Origin: Nocardioidaceae bacterium
Lineage (GTDB): Bacteria > Actinomycetota > Actinomycetes > Propionibacteriales > Nocardioidaceae
Assembly: GCA_030655315.1 (NCBI GenBank)
Contig: JAURVT010000049.1
Coordinates: forward strand, 243,208-307,207
Direction: 5' to 3'
DNA: 64,000 nucleotides
Part shown: positions 1-8,375 of the stretch, one piece after another
How the letters are laid out: the number at the start of each line of letters is the position of its first letter
Position numbering within the stretch: position 1 is the first letter of the stretch
Position numbers and translations under genes: made by a program
The notes under the pieces: model-generated
Databases searched by the model: none
Told to the model about the DNA's origin: nothing
Seen by the model: only the letters and a program-made list of their open reading frames with translations

Positions 1-83
1 TAGTCGACGTAGGTGACGTTGTTGACGTGCCCGAGCACGTCCATGTCGGCCCACCGCATGGGGCACTCGTAGACGTGGCGCAC
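1..83 (-). CDS. Acyl-CoA thioesterase, hotdog fold (N-terminus only)
   Basis: The reading frame runs off the left edge of the window. Its N-terminus contains RWADMD followed by GHVNNVTYVDY, the hallmark of 4-hydroxybenzoyl-CoA thioesterase/YbgC-type hotdog proteins, where the Asp is catalytic. A GTG start at 83 preceded by an AGGATCAGG stretch gives an N-terminus typical of actinobacterial homologues; an in-frame ATG at 137 would add 18 residues. It is transcribed away from the SDR gene, with the operator at 149-164 between them, so it may belong to the same acyl-CoA regulon. The family assignment is firm; substrate and exact start are not. Confidence 0.7.
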   Translation of the reverse strand, partial: MRHVYECPMRWADMDVLGHVNNVTYVD

Positions 84-141
84 GCGCCTGATCCTGCCAC
101 GACCGCCGTGCGGGCCCTGCCCGTGCTCGATCCGCATGCGC

Positions 142-164
142 TACCGTGCTAAGCGAGCGCTTAG
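142..164 (+). promoter_or_regulatory. -10 box and TetR-type operator before the SDR operon
   Basis: A TACCGT hexamer at 142-147 is followed at 149-164 by the palindrome CTAAGCGAGCGCTTAG (CTAAGC-4-GCTTAG). The palindrome would cover the transcription start. A near-copy (14 of 16 bases) lies at 6477-6492 beside the tetR gene, so this is probably where the encoded TetR protein represses. Confidence 0.65.
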
Positions 165-187
165 TCACCGACCCTGAGGAGTCCTTC

Positions 188-946
188 GTGTCCGACCAGC
201 CCCGCACCGCCATCGTCACCGGTGCCGCCCGCGGCATCGGTGCCGCCATCGCCCTGCGTCTCGCCGCGGACGGGCACGCCGTCGGCGTGCTCGACCTCGA
301 CGAGGCCGCGTGCGCCGGCACCGTCGACGCGATCACCGCCGCCGGCGGCCGGGCCCTCGCGGTGGGCGTCGACGTCGCGGACGAGGCGGCCTCGGCCGCC
401 GCCGTCGAGCGGGTCGCGACCGAGCTGGGCGCGCCGACCGTCCTGGTCAACAACGCCGGCATCACGCGCGACAACCTGCTGTTCAAGATGCCGGTCGATG
501 ACTGGGACCTGGTGATGAACGTGCACCTGCGCGGCGCCTTCCTGATGACGCGGGCGGCCCAGAAGCACATGACCGAGGCCGGTTTCGGCCGCGTGGTCAA
601 CCTGTCGAGCACGTCGGCGCTGGGCAACCGCGGCCAGGTCAACTACTCGGCGGCCAAGGCCGGCGTGCAGGGCTTCACCAAGACCCTCGCCATCGAGCTG
701 GGCAAGTTCGGCGTCACCGCCAACGCCATCGCCCCGGGCTTCATCGAGACCGACATGACGGCCGCCACCGCCGAGCGCCTCGGCGTCGACTTCGAGGACT
801 TCAAGAAGTTCAACGCCGACCAGATCCCGGTCAAGCGCACCGGCAAGCCCGACGACATCGCGCACACCGTCTCGTTCCTGGTGAGCGAGGGCGCGGGCTT
901 CGTGTCCGGCCAGGTCATCTACGTGGCCGGCGGACCGAGGGACTGA
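188..946 (+). CDS. SDR oxidoreductase, 3-oxoacyl reductase (FabG) type
   Basis: A 252-residue classical short-chain dehydrogenase. The cofactor loop TGAARGIG lies at residues 11-18, the NNAG motif at 88-91, and the catalytic Ser, Tyr and Lys at about 141, 153 and 157 (YSAAK). The size and motifs match NAD(P)H-dependent 3-oxoacyl reductases or 3-hydroxyacyl dehydrogenases. The GTG at 188 is chosen because GAGGAG lies 6 nt upstream; the longer frame from 146 would start inside the operator. It is the first gene of an operon with the kinase-like, lipoprotein and acyl-CoA dehydrogenase genes, which suggests a role in acyl-CoA breakdown rather than fatty acid synthesis. The substrate is unknown. 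Confidence 0.85.
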   Translation: MSDQPRTAIVTGAARGIGAAIALRLAADGHAVGVLDLDEAACAGTVDAITAAGGRALAVGVDVADEAASAAAVERVATELGAPTVLVNNAGITRDNLLFKMPVDDWDLVMNVHLRGAFLMTRAAQKHMTEAGFGRVVNLSSTSALGNRGQVNYSAAKAGVQGFTKTLAIELGKFGVTANAIAPGFIETDMTAATAERLGVDFEDFKKFNADQIPVKRTGKPDDIAHTVSFLVSEGAGFVSGQVIYVAGGPRD

Positions 947-947
947 C

Positions 948-1976
948 ATGGCGGGCGACACCCCCGGCCTGGACCTGGCGGCCCTGCGGTCCCACCTGGA
1001 CGAGCACGCCCCCGGGCTGGTGACCGGCGAGCTGACCGCCGAGGTGATCGCCGGCGGCCGGTCCAACCTCACCTACCGGGTGGGCGACGGCACGCGGCGC
1101 CTCGTCGTGCGTCGTCCGCCGCTCGGCCACGTGCTGGCGAGCGCCCACGACATGGCCCGTGAGCACCGGGTGATGTCCGCGCTCGCCGGCACCGCCGTGC
1201 CCGTCCCCGCGACCCACCTGCTCTGCCAGGACGACGCGGTGCTGGGCGCGCCGTTCTACGTGATGGACGAGGCGCCGGGCACCGCGTACCGCCGGGCCAC
1301 CGAGCTCGCGCCCCTGGGCGCCGACCGCACGCGCGCGATCGGCGAGCGGCTGGTCGACACCCTGGCCACCCTGCACGCCGTCGACCCCGCCGAGGTCGGG
1401 CTGGCCGACTTCGGGCGACCCGAGGGATACCTCGAGCGCCAGGTGCGCACCTGGAAGCGTCAGCTCGACGCCTCGCACACCCGGGACGTCGACGGGGCCG
1501 CCGAGCTGCACGGCTGGCTCGAGGCGCACGTGCCCACCTCGCCTCCCCCGGCGATCGTGCACGGCGACTACCGCCTCGACAACGTCCTCGTCGACGACGG
1601 CGACCGGGTCACCGCCGTGCTCGACTGGGAGATGGCGACGCTCGGCGACCCGGTCACCGATGTCGCGCTGATGGTCGCCTACCAGGAGATGGCCGCCCAG
1701 GACACCGCCGGCGCGGTCACCGACGCCGCGCGGGCCGACGGCTACCCGAGCGTCGACGACGTGCTGCAGCGCTACGCCACCACGAGCGGCCGCGACCTGT
1801 CCGACCTCGGCTTCTACCTGGCCCTGGCCCACTTCAAGCTCGCGGTGATCCTCGAGGGGATCCACTTCCGGTTCGTCAACGGCCAGACCGTGGGCGAGGG
1901 CTTCGACACCATCGGCGCCATGGTCCCGTCGCTCGTCCGGGCCGGTCTGGCCGCCCGCACCGACTCCGGTCGATGA
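948..1976 (+). CDS. Phosphotransferase family protein (APH/ACAD10-like kinase)
   Basis: A 342-residue protein of the aminoglycoside phosphotransferase/choline kinase fold. The catalytic loop HGDYRLDN is near residue 205 and the metal-binding LDWEMATLGDP near 225. Proteins of this subfamily resemble the kinase domain of ACAD10/ACAD11, which phosphorylates 4-hydroxyacyl-CoAs so that they can enter beta-oxidation. Its place between a 3-oxoacyl reductase-type SDR and an acyl-CoA dehydrogenase fits such a role far better than antibiotic resistance. It starts 2 nt after the SDR stop and its end overlaps the next gene by 4 nt, so it is translationally coupled. The hydroxyacyl-CoA kinase role is inferred. 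Confidence 0.8.
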   Translation: MAGDTPGLDLAALRSHLDEHAPGLVTGELTAEVIAGGRSNLTYRVGDGTRRLVVRRPPLGHVLASAHDMAREHRVMSALAGTAVPVPATHLLCQDDAVLGAPFYVMDEAPGTAYRRATELAPLGADRTRAIGERLVDTLATLHAVDPAEVGLADFGRPEGYLERQVRTWKRQLDASHTRDVDGAAELHGWLEAHVPTSPPPAIVHGDYRLDNVLVDDGDRVTAVLDWEMATLGDPVTDVALMVAYQEMAAQDTAGAVTDAARADGYPSVDDVLQRYATTSGRDLSDLGFYLALAHFKLAVILEGIHFRFVNGQTVGEGFDTIGAMVPSLVRAGLAARTDSGR

Positions 1977-2416
1977 GGGCCGTGCTCGGCGTCGTCGCGT
2001 CCCTGGTCGTGGCGACCACCGGGTGCGGCCTCGGCGGGCACGGGGTGGGTGACTCCCAGACGCTGGACGGCGTCGTCTACACCCTGCGCGACGCCGACTG
2101 CACCCGCCTGCCCGCCCGCGGGGACGAGCCCGCGTCCCAGACCTGCACGGTCGGTGTGACCGTCCGCAACGAGGACGAGGCGGACGGCTACGCCTTCGGC
2201 CCGCGCGAGAGCGCCGTCTGGAGCGGAGACGACCACGTCCGCAGCGCGGGCAACACGTTCGCCGACGGCTCGTCCGACGTCGGCGTCGACCTCGGCGAGA
2301 CCCGCGAGGCCGTCGTCACCCTGACCGTCCCGCCCGACTTCGACGTCGAGCAGGTCGGGTTCGGGCAGCGCGACACCGAGCAGGTCCGCTTCGACGTCCC
2401 CGACGTCTACCGCTGA
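1973..2416 (+). CDS. Small putative lipoprotein
   Basis: A 147-residue protein with a short hydrophobic signal (residues 3-16) ending in a lipobox-like TTGC. Processing would leave a lipidated Cys at about residue 18. The rest is polar and beta-rich, with two further cysteines that could form a disulfide, resembling DUF4352-type immunoglobulin-like lipoproteins. The gene overlaps the kinase-like gene (ATGA) and lies 32 nt before the acyl-CoA dehydrogenase gene, so it is probably co-transcribed. A surface lipoprotein inside a catabolic operon could serve sensing or binding. No specific function can be assigned. Confidence 0.6.
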   Translation: MRAVLGVVASLVVATTGCGLGGHGVGDSQTLDGVVYTLRDADCTRLPARGDEPASQTCTVGVTVRNEDEADGYAFGPRESAVWSGDDHVRSAGNTFADGSSDVGVDLGETREAVVTLTVPPDFDVEQVGFGQRDTEQVRFDVPDVYR

Positions 2417-2448
2417 CACCCACGCCCACCGGCACCCTGGAGGAACAG

Positions 2449-3660
2449 ATGGACTTCGCGTTCGACGCCCGCACCGAGGAGCTCCGCGCCGAGCTCACCG
2501 CGTTCATGCACGACCACGTCCACCCGGCCGAGGCGGTCGCCGCGCAGCAGCTGGCCGAGGCCGACGACCACTGGTCGCCGCCGCCGGTGCTCGAGGACCT
2601 CAAGGCCGAGGCGCGCCGCCGCGGGCTGTGGAACCTGTTCCTGCCCGGCGAGCACGGCGCCGGGCTGACGAACCTGCAGTACGCGCCGCTCGCCGAGATC
2701 ACCGGCCGCAGCCCGGCCCTGGCCCCGGCCGCGCTCAACTGCGCCGCGCCCGACACCGGCAACATGGAGGTGCTCGCGATGTTCGGGACCCCCGAGCAGC
2801 GCGAGCGCTGGCTCGATCCGCTGCTCGACGGACGGATCCGCTCGGGGTTCGCGATGACCGAGCCGGCCGTCGCGTCGTCCGACGCCACCAACATCGAGAC
2901 CAGCATCCGCCGCGACGGCGACGACTACGTGATCGACGGCCGCAAGTGGTGGATCACCGGCGCGATGAACCCGAACGCCAGGATCTTCATCGTCATGGGC
3001 AAGACCGACCCCGGTGCCGAGCGGCACCGGCAGCAGTCGATGATCCTCGTCGAGCGCGACACTCCCGGCTTCGCGATCGAGCGCGGCATGCAGGTCTTCG
3101 GGTACGACGACCACGACCACGGCGGCCACGCCGAGCTGTCGTTCACCGACGTGCGCGTGCCCGCGTCGAACCTGATCGGCGGCGAGGGCGACGGCTTCGC
3201 GATCGCGCAGGCGCGGCTCGGCCCGGGCCGCATCCACCACTGCATGCGGTCGCTGGGCATCGCCGAGCGAGCCGTCGAGCTGATGTGTGCGCGGGCGAGC
3301 GAGCGGGTCGCGTTCGGCAAGCCGATCGCGGAGCAGGGCGTGGTGCGCGACTGGATCGCCGAGTCGCGCGTCCGGATCGAGCAGCTGAGGCTTCTGGTCC
3401 TCAAGACCGCCTGGCTGATGGACACCGTGGGCAACAAGGGCGCCCACAGCGAGATCCAGGCGATCAAGATCGCCACCCCGCAGGCCGTCGAGTGGATCCT
3501 GGACAAGGCCATCCAGACTTACGGCGCAGCCGGTCTCAGCCAGGACGCCCCGCTGGCGTCGTGGTTCGCCGGCATCCGCACGCTGCGCTTCGCCGACGGC
3601 CCGGACGAGGTGCACAAGAACGCCCTCGCCAAGGCCGAGATCCGGCGCCAGACCCGCTAG
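2449..3660 (+). CDS. Acyl-CoA dehydrogenase
   Basis: A 403-residue FAD-dependent acyl-CoA dehydrogenase of normal length, catalysing alpha,beta-desaturation of an acyl-CoA thioester. It shows the expected middle-domain signature ([15 protein letters not shown] near residue 138), the FAD-binding C-terminal helical domain ([17 protein letters not shown]), and an ending typical of long-chain/ACAD11-like enzymes ([15 protein letters not shown]). The ATG follows GGAGGAAC. It is the last gene of the operon that starts at 188 and converges on the SDR/thiolase operon. Pairing with the kinase-like protein parallels ACAD10/11, where kinase and dehydrogenase are fused. Confidence 0.9.
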   Translation: MDFAFDARTEELRAELTAFMHDHVHPAEAVAAQQLAEADDHWSPPPVLEDLKAEARRRGLWNLFLPGEHGAGLTNLQYAPLAEITGRSPALAPAALNCAAPDTGNMEVLAMFGTPEQRERWLDPLLDGRIRSGFAMTEPAVASSDATNIETSIRRDGDDYVIDGRKWWITGAMNPNARIFIVMGKTDPGAERHRQQSMILVERDTPGFAIERGMQVFGYDDHDHGGHAELSFTDVRVPASNLIGGEGDGFAIAQARLGPGRIHHCMRSLGIAERAVELMCARASERVAFGKPIAEQGVVRDWIAESRVRIEQLRLLVLKTAWLMDTVGNKGAHSEIQAIKIATPQAVEWILDKAIQTYGAAGLSQDAPLASWFAGIRTLRFADGPDEVHKNALAKAEIRRQTR

Positions 3661-3686
3661 CGGCCCGGGGACCCGCGTCGGGGCGC

Positions 3687-4457
3687 TCAGCCCTCGATCC
3701 GGCGCTGCAGCTTGTTCATCCCGCCGAGCCAGCGATCGGTGTCGGCGGCGCGCGCCTGCACGTACTGCTCCACCTCGGGGTGGGGCAGGACGAGGAAGCG
3801 GTCGTCGGCGAGCGCGGCGGCCACGGTGTCGGCGACGACGGACGGCGCCACCGCGCCCTCGACGAGGGTGATCTCGCCGGCGCGGCCCGTGGCCGTCAGC
3901 ATGTCGGTGGTGACGCCCTGCGGGCACAGGCACTGCACGACGACGCCGCGGTGCGCGTAAGTCGCGCGCAGCCACGACGCGAAGCCCACCGCCGCGTGCT
4001 TGGAGACCGTGTACGGCGCCGAGCCGAGCATCATCAGCAGCCCCGCGGCGGAGGCTGTCGAGACGAACCGGCCGGAGCCGCGCTCGAGCCAGTCGGGCAG
4101 CAGCAGGCGGGACGCGCGGACGTGCGCCATCACGTTGACCTCGAGGGAGAGCGCCCAGTCGTCCTCGGACGCCTCGGGCCCACCGTCGGTGGCGACGCCC
4201 GCGTTGGCGAACCAGACGTCCACCGCGCCGAGGTGACCCCGGGCGGCCTCGACGAGCGCGGTGACGCCCGCCTCGCTCGCGGCGTCGCCCGGCACGGCGT
4301 GGGCGCCGATCTCGGCGGCGGTGGCCGCGAGCCGGTCGGCGTCGAGGTCGTTGACGACGACGCGCGCCCCGTCCGCGACCATCCGCTCGGCGATCGCGCG
4401 TCCGATGCCGCCGGCGGCGCCGGTGACGACGACGCCGGCGTCCCGGACGACGCTCAC
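3687..4457 (-). CDS. SDR family oxidoreductase
   Basis: A 256-residue short-chain dehydrogenase with TGAAGGIG near residue 11, the variant motif NAGV, and a catalytic Tyr-Lys pair in YTVSKHA. The Ser lies in STASAAG. The GTG start overlaps the stop of the upstream SDR gene (GTGA), so translation is coupled. It is the last gene of the thiolase-SDR-SDR operon. Substrate and direction cannot be read from sequence; neighbours suggest oxidation of a hydroxyacyl-CoA or alcohol intermediate. Confidence 0.85.
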   Translation of the reverse strand: MSVVRDAGVVVTGAAGGIGRAIAERMVADGARVVVNDLDADRLAATAAEIGAHAVPGDAASEAGVTALVEAARGHLGAVDVWFANAGVATDGGPEASEDDWALSLEVNVMAHVRASRLLLPDWLERGSGRFVSTASAAGLLMMLGSAPYTVSKHAAVGFASWLRATYAHRGVVVQCLCPQGVTTDMLTATGRAGEITLVEGAVAPSVVADTVAAALADDRFLVLPHPEVEQYVQARAADTDRWLGGMNKLQRRIEG

Positions 4458-5209
4458 ACGCCGCCCGTCAGCGTGAGGCCACCGTCGGTGACCAGCACCT
4501 GGCCGGTCACCCAGCTCGCCTCGTCGGACAGCAGGTAGGCGGCCGCGGCGGCGACGTCCTCGGGCACGCCCAGGCGCTTGGCGGGGTACTGCTCGGCCAC
4601 CTCGGCCTCCTTGCCCTCGTAGAGCGCGGTGGCGAACTGGGTCTTCACCACGGCCGGCGCGACGGCGTTGACGCGCACCGTCGGGCCGAGCTCGACGGCC
4701 AGCTCCTGCGTCACGTGGATGAGCATGGCCTTGGACGCGCCGTACATGCCGATGCCGGGCGCGGGCTTGAGGCCGCCGACCGACGCGACGTTCAGCACCG
4801 AGCCGCCGTGCTCGGACATCCAGGCGCGCCACGCGTGCTGGGTCCACGCGAGCGCGGCGAGCACGTTGACCTTGACGATCTTCTCCGCGGCACCGAGGTC
4901 GATGTCGATCATCGGGCCGTAGGCGGGGTTGATGCCCGTGTTGTTGACGAGGTGGTCCAGCGAGCCGAAGGTCTCGATGGTGCGGGCCACGGCCTCGGCC
5001 TGGTGGTCGGGGTCGTCGGCCTTGCCCGCGACGGCGAGGGCCTTCTCGGGCCCGCCCAGCGTCGCGACGGCCTCCTCGAGCGCCTCGACCTTGCGCGCGG
5101 TGATGCACACCCGCGCACCCTCGTCGACGAGCCGCTGCGCGATGCCCAGCCCGATGCCCCTGCTCGCGCCGGTGATGATCGCCGTGCGGCCCTCGAAGCG
5201 TCCGCTCAC
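4454..5209 (-). CDS. SDR family oxidoreductase (3-oxoacyl reductase-like)
   Basis: A 251-residue classical SDR with TGASRGIG near residue 13, NNTG in place of NNAG, and the catalytic YGASKAM. The C-terminal DGGLTLTGGV resembles FabG/glucose dehydrogenase-like enzymes. The start is taken as the GTG that overlaps the thiolase stop (TCGTGAGC), which leaves no gap between the two genes; upstream in-frame codons lie inside the thiolase coding region. It is the middle gene of a thiolase-SDR-SDR operon, consistent with a hydroxyacyl-CoA dehydrogenase acting before thiolysis. This role is inferred from context. Confidence 0.85.
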   Translation of the reverse strand: MSGRFEGRTAIITGASRGIGLGIAQRLVDEGARVCITARKVEALEEAVATLGGPEKALAVAGKADDPDHQAEAVARTIETFGSLDHLVNNTGINPAYGPMIDIDLGAAEKIVKVNVLAALAWTQHAWRAWMSEHGGSVLNVASVGGLKPAPGIGMYGASKAMLIHVTQELAVELGPTVRVNAVAPAVVKTQFATALYEGKEAEVAEQYPAKRLGVPEDVAAAAAYLLSDEASWVTGQVLVTDGGLTLTGGV

Positions 5210-6429
5210 GAGAGGCGCTCGATGATCATGGCCATGCCCTGGCCGCCGCCGACGCACATGGTCTCGAGGCCGAACTGCTTGTCGTGGGTCTGCAGCGAGT
5301 TGATCAGCGTGCTGGTGATCCGTGCGCCCGTCATGCCGAACGGGTGGCCCACGGCGATCGCACCGCCGTTGACGTTGAGCGTGTCCATGTCGACGCCGAG
5401 GTCGCGGGCGCTGGGCAGCACCTGCGCCGCGAACGCCTCGTTGATCTCGACCAGGTCGATGTCGCCGATGCTCATGCCCGCGCGCGACAGCGCCTGGCGG
5501 GAGGCCTCCACGGGGCCGTAGCCCATGATCTCGGGCGACAGGCCGGTGACGCCGGTGGACACGATCCGGGCCAGCGGGGTGAGCCCGAGCTCGGCGGCGC
5601 GGGTGTCGCTCATGATGACGAGCGCCGCGGCGCCGTCGTTGAGCGCGCAGCAGTTGCCCGCGGTGACGGTCCCGTCGGGGCGGAAGACCGGCTTGAGTCC
5701 CTGCACGGCCTCCAACGTGACGCCGGCGCGGGGGCCGTCGTCGGCGTCGACGACGGTGCCGTCGGGGAGCGTGACGGGGGTGATGTCGCGGGCCCAGAAG
5801 CCGTCGGCGATCGCCTTCTCGGCGAGGTTCTGGCTGCGGACGCCGAACACGTCCTGGTCCTCGCGGGTCACGCCCTTGAGCTCGGCGAGGTTCTCCGCGG
5901 TCTGGCCCATCGCGATGTACGCGTCGGGCAGGACGCCGTCCTCGCGCGGGTCGTGCCAGGTGCCGCCGTTCTCGGCACGGTCCTGGGTGCGCAGGATCGC
6001 GTCGTCGAAGATCGGGTTGGCCGTCTGCTGGCCGGGGATCACGTCGCTGTTTCCCGTGATGAAGCGGCTGACGGTCTCGACGCCGGCCGACACGTACACG
6101 TCGCCCTCGCCGGCCTTGATCGCGTGGAAGGCCATCCGGGTGGTCTGCAGGCTCGAGGAGCAGTAGCGCGTGATCGTCGCGCCCGGCACGTCGTCGAGGC
6201 CGAGCAGCACGGTGACGATGCGGGCGAGGTTGTTGCCCTGCTCGCCGCCGGGGAGGCCGCAGCCGAGCAGGAGGTCCTCGACCTCGTGCGGGTCGAGCGC
6301 GGGGACCTTGTCGAGCGCCGCCTGCACCATCTGCGCGGCGAGGTCGTCAGGACGCATGTCCTTGAGCGACCCCTTGAAGGCGCGGCCGATGGGCGAACGG
6401 GCGGTGGAGACGATGACTGCCTCGGGCAT
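5206..6429 (-). CDS. Acetyl-CoA acetyltransferase (thiolase)
   Basis: A 407-residue thiolase that cleaves 3-oxoacyl-CoA to acetyl-CoA and a shortened acyl-CoA. The nucleophilic Cys is at about 90 (RYCSSSLQ), the active-site His at 362 (GHPFGMTGAR) and the second Cys at 392 (CVGGGQG). The ATG at 6429 is preceded by GGAAGG at good spacing. It heads an operon with two SDR genes. The TetR-type palindrome at 6477-6492 lies in its upstream region. Degradative thiolase function is secure; the actual substrate (fatty acid, terpenoid or steroid-derived) is not visible. Confidence 0.9.
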   Translation of the reverse strand: MPEAVIVSTARSPIGRAFKGSLKDMRPDDLAAQMVQAALDKVPALDPHEVEDLLLGCGLPGGEQGNNLARIVTVLLGLDDVPGATITRYCSSSLQTTRMAFHAIKAGEGDVYVSAGVETVSRFITGNSDVIPGQQTANPIFDDAILRTQDRAENGGTWHDPREDGVLPDAYIAMGQTAENLAELKGVTREDQDVFGVRSQNLAEKAIADGFWARDITPVTLPDGTVVDADDGPRAGVTLEAVQGLKPVFRPDGTVTAGNCCALNDGAAALVIMSDTRAAELGLTPLARIVSTGVTGLSPEIMGYGPVEASRQALSRAGMSIGDIDLVEINEAFAAQVLPSARDLGVDMDTLNVNGGAIAVGHPFGMTGARITSTLINSLQTHDKQFGLETMCVGGGQGMAMIIERLS

Positions 6430-6476
6430 GGGGACCTTCCGTGGAGGTGAGTCGCAGGGTGCGCCGACGGTGCTGA

Positions 6477-6492
6477 CTGAGCGCTTGCTTAG
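6477..6492. promoter_or_regulatory. Second TetR-type operator, shared by thiolase operon and tetR
   Basis: On the minus strand this reads CTAAGCAAGCGCTCAG, differing from the 149-164 palindrome at only two positions. It lies between the divergent thiolase operon and the tetR gene, the classical place for an autoregulatory operator. An overlapping palindrome (TTGC-7-GCAA) covers 6484-6498. Confidence 0.65.
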
Positions 6493-6560
6493 CATGCAAT
6501 CCGTCCCCCATGCTGTCAACGCGAGGCACCACCGGACCCCCGACCGACCCAGGAGGCGTC

Positions 6561-7133
6561 ATGACCCAGCTCACCCCGCGCCACCGGCTCGTCCGGGCCG
6601 CCGTGGAGGCGTTCGCCGAGAAGGGCTTCCACGCCACCACCACGCGCGACATCGCCTCGCGCGCCGGCATGAGCCCCGCCGCGCTCTACGTCCACCACCC
6701 GTCCAAGGAGGGCCTGCTCTACGAACTCTCCCGCGACGGCCACCTCGCGGCGCTCGACGTCGTGCGGCGCGCGGTCGACGGCAGCGACGTGCCCGCCGAG
6801 CGGCTGCGACGCCTGGTGCACGACTTCACCCGCTGGCACGCCGAGCACAGCCTGACCGGGCGGATCGTCCAGTACGAGCTGACGGCCCTGGCCCCCGAGC
6901 ACCTCGCCGAGGTGGCGGGCTACCGCCGCGACATCGAGGCGACCGCCCGCGAGGTGCTGGAGGACGGCGTCGCACGTGGCGCGTTCAGCGTCGACGACGT
7001 GCCGGGCACCGCGCTGGCCGTCCTGTCGCTCGGGGTCGACCTGGTGCGCTGGTACCTGCCGGACGGACCCCGGACGCCCGAGTCCGTGGCGGACCTGTAC
7101 GCGGCGCTCGCGCTGCGCATGGTCGCCGCCTGA
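6561..7133 (+). CDS. TetR family transcriptional regulator
   Basis: A 190-residue TetR repressor. The N-terminal helix-turn-helix (about residues 8-55) has the standard pattern AFAEKGFHATTTRDIA...SPAALYVHHPSKEGLL. The C-terminal domain is helical and should bind a ligand, probably an acyl-CoA given the neighbours. The ATG at 6561 is preceded by AGGAGG with 4 nt spacing, better than the in-frame upstream ATG at 6510. The conserved palindromes at 149-164 and 6477-6492 are its likely operators. A perfect hairpin terminator follows the gene. Confidence 0.9.
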   Translation: MTQLTPRHRLVRAAVEAFAEKGFHATTTRDIASRAGMSPAALYVHHPSKEGLLYELSRDGHLAALDVVRRAVDGSDVPAERLRRLVHDFTRWHAEHSLTGRIVQYELTALAPEHLAEVAGYRRDIEATAREVLEDGVARGAFSVDDVPGTALAVLSLGVDLVRWYLPDGPRTPESVADLYAALALRMVAA

Positions 7134-7139
7134 CGCACG

Positions 7140-7174
7140 ACGGCCCCGCCACCGGGTGACCGGGGCGGGGCCGT
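7140..7174. terminator. Bidirectional hairpin terminator between tetR and yceI
   Basis: A perfect 10-bp stem (CGGCCCCGCC at 7141-7150 with its complement at 7164-7173), extended by an A-T pair, encloses a 13-nt loop. There is no T-run, as is common in high-GC actinobacteria. It sits between convergent genes. Confidence 0.7.
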
Positions 7175-7205
7175 GCGCGTCGCTGCAGGAGTGGTGCGGT
7201 GCTGC

Positions 7206-7742
7206 TCAGGCCTGGAGGACGGCCTCGGCGGCGATGACGATGTTGATCTTGTCGCCGATCATCAGCTTCTCGCCCTGGACCGGGATGTTGAAGTCGATGC
7301 CGAACGCCTTGCGGCTGATCTCGCCCTTGGCCTCGAGGCCGATGCGCGTGCCGCCCCACGGGTCAGCGCCCTCGCCCAGGAACTCGACGTCGAGCTCGAC
7401 CGGGTGGGTGGTGCCCTTGATGGTCAGGTCGCCGGTGACGGCGAAGGTGTCGTCGCCCTTGTCGACCACGTTCGTCGAGGCGAACGTCATCTCCGGGTTC
7501 TCCTCGACGGAGAAGAAGTCGCCCGAGCGCAGGTGGTTGTCGCGATCGGCGGTGCCGGTGTCGACGGTGGAGAGCTGGATGTTGACGTTGACCCGGTGGC
7601 CGGCGGCGTCGTCGGCGGTGACGACGGTGCCCTCGAAGCCGGTGAACTTGCCGCGCACCTTGCTGACCAGGTGACGGACGGTGAAGCCGACCTCGGTGTG
7701 GGTCGGGTCGAGCTGCCAGGTGCCGGCGGTGACCTGCGTCAT
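7206..7742 (-). CDS. YceI family protein (lipocalin-like)
   Basis: A 178-residue YceI-domain protein. It begins with the family pattern W-LDPTHTEVGFTVRHLV, has the FTGFEG and LRSGDFF blocks, and ends with the DFNIP and GDKINI strands. YceI proteins form a lipocalin-like barrel that binds polyisoprenoids or other long lipids. There is no signal peptide, so this form is cytoplasmic. The ATG at 7742 follows GAGGAGGAA. The gene diverges from a MarR regulator, with a GTTGA/TCAAC inverted repeat between them, an arrangement suggesting MarR control. The ligand is unknown. Confidence 0.85.
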   Translation of the reverse strand: MTQVTAGTWQLDPTHTEVGFTVRHLVSKVRGKFTGFEGTVVTADDAAGHRVNVNIQLSTVDTGTADRDNHLRSGDFFSVEENPEMTFASTNVVDKGDDTFAVTGDLTIKGTTHPVELDVEFLGEGADPWGGTRIGLEAKGEISRKAFGIDFNIPVQGEKLMIGDKINIVIAAEAVLQA

Positions 7743-7808
7743 GGTGGTTCCTCCTCGTGGGCCCGGGGGCCGAAGTCTGTGGGGTGCGGTGCTGCGGTGG
7801 TGCAAGTC

Positions 7809-7822
7809 GTTGATGGTTCAAC
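7809..7822. promoter_or_regulatory. MarR-type inverted repeat (GTTGA-4-TCAAC)
   Basis: The sequence GTTGATGGTTCAAC lies in an unusually AT-rich 50-bp patch between yceI and marR. TTGA/TCAA half-sites are typical of MarR-family operators. A further GTCAAC half-site lies about 40 bp downstream, near 7857-7862. It probably controls both divergent genes. Confidence 0.5.
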
Positions 7823-7873
7823 TACTAGGAGAACGATACCGCTCAAAGGTTTATGCGTCAACTATGGCTGCGA

Positions 7874-7879
7874 TACGGT
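7874..7879 (+). promoter_or_regulatory. -10 box (TACGGT) for leaderless marR
   Basis: TACGGT lies 7 nt before the marR ATG, with no Shine-Dalgarno sequence in between. This places the transcription start at or next to the start codon. Confidence 0.5.
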
Positions 7880-7886
7880 GGGTCGC

Positions 7887-8375
7887 ATGAGCCCCACCCC
7901 CGCCGTGCCCCGCACCGAGACCGAGTGGCTGGACCGCGGGCAGCAGCAGGCCTGGCGCTCGTTCATGGGCGGGTCCACCGTGCTGATGGACCGCCTCGAC
8001 CGCGACCTGCGCCACGAGCACGACCTCTCGATGGCCGAGTACGAGATCCTCGTGCGGCTCTCGGAGTCCCCCGAGCGCAGCCTGCGGATGGCCGAGCTCG
8101 CCGCGATGGTCTCGCACTCGCGCAGCCGCGTCACCCACACCATCGCCCGCCTCGAGCGCGTCGGCATAGTCCACCGCCAGCCCTGCAAGGACGACGGCCG
8201 CGGCGTCGAGGCCGTCCTGACCGACCACGGCTTCTCCGTGCTCGAGAAGGCCGCCCACACCCACGTGCAGGGCGTCCGCGCCTACCTCGTCGACCGCGCC
8301 GCCCCCGAGGATCTCGCCGCCATCGGCCGCGTCATGGAGCGGATCGTGACCGAGCTGGACGGCCAGCGCTTCTGA
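7887..8375 (+). CDS. MarR family transcriptional regulator
   Basis: A 162-residue MarR regulator with the winged helix centrally (LSMAEYEILVRLSESPERSLRMAELA, then SRSRVTHTIARLERVGIV, and the wing DGRGVEAVLTDHG) flanked by dimerisation helices. The ATG at 7887 has no ribosome binding site but a -10 box 7 nt upstream, implying leaderless expression. It is divergent from yceI and likely binds the repeat at 7809-7822. The inducer is unknown; YceI partners suggest a lipophilic or quinone-like molecule. The 248 bases after the gene (8376-8623) show no gene or clear hairpin. Confidence 0.9.
   Translation: MSPTPAVPRTETEWLDRGQQQAWRSFMGGSTVLMDRLDRDLRHEHDLSMAEYEILVRLSESPERSLRMAELAAMVSHSRSRVTHTIARLERVGIVHRQPCKDDGRGVEAVLTDHGFSVLEKAAHTHVQGVRAYLVDRAAPEDLAAIGRVMERIVTELDGQRF

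Noticed and set aside
948..1976. Aminoglycoside resistance gene
   Set aside because: Although the fold is APH-like, the gene sits in an acyl-CoA operon and resembles the ACAD10-type kinase family, so a metabolic role is more likely.
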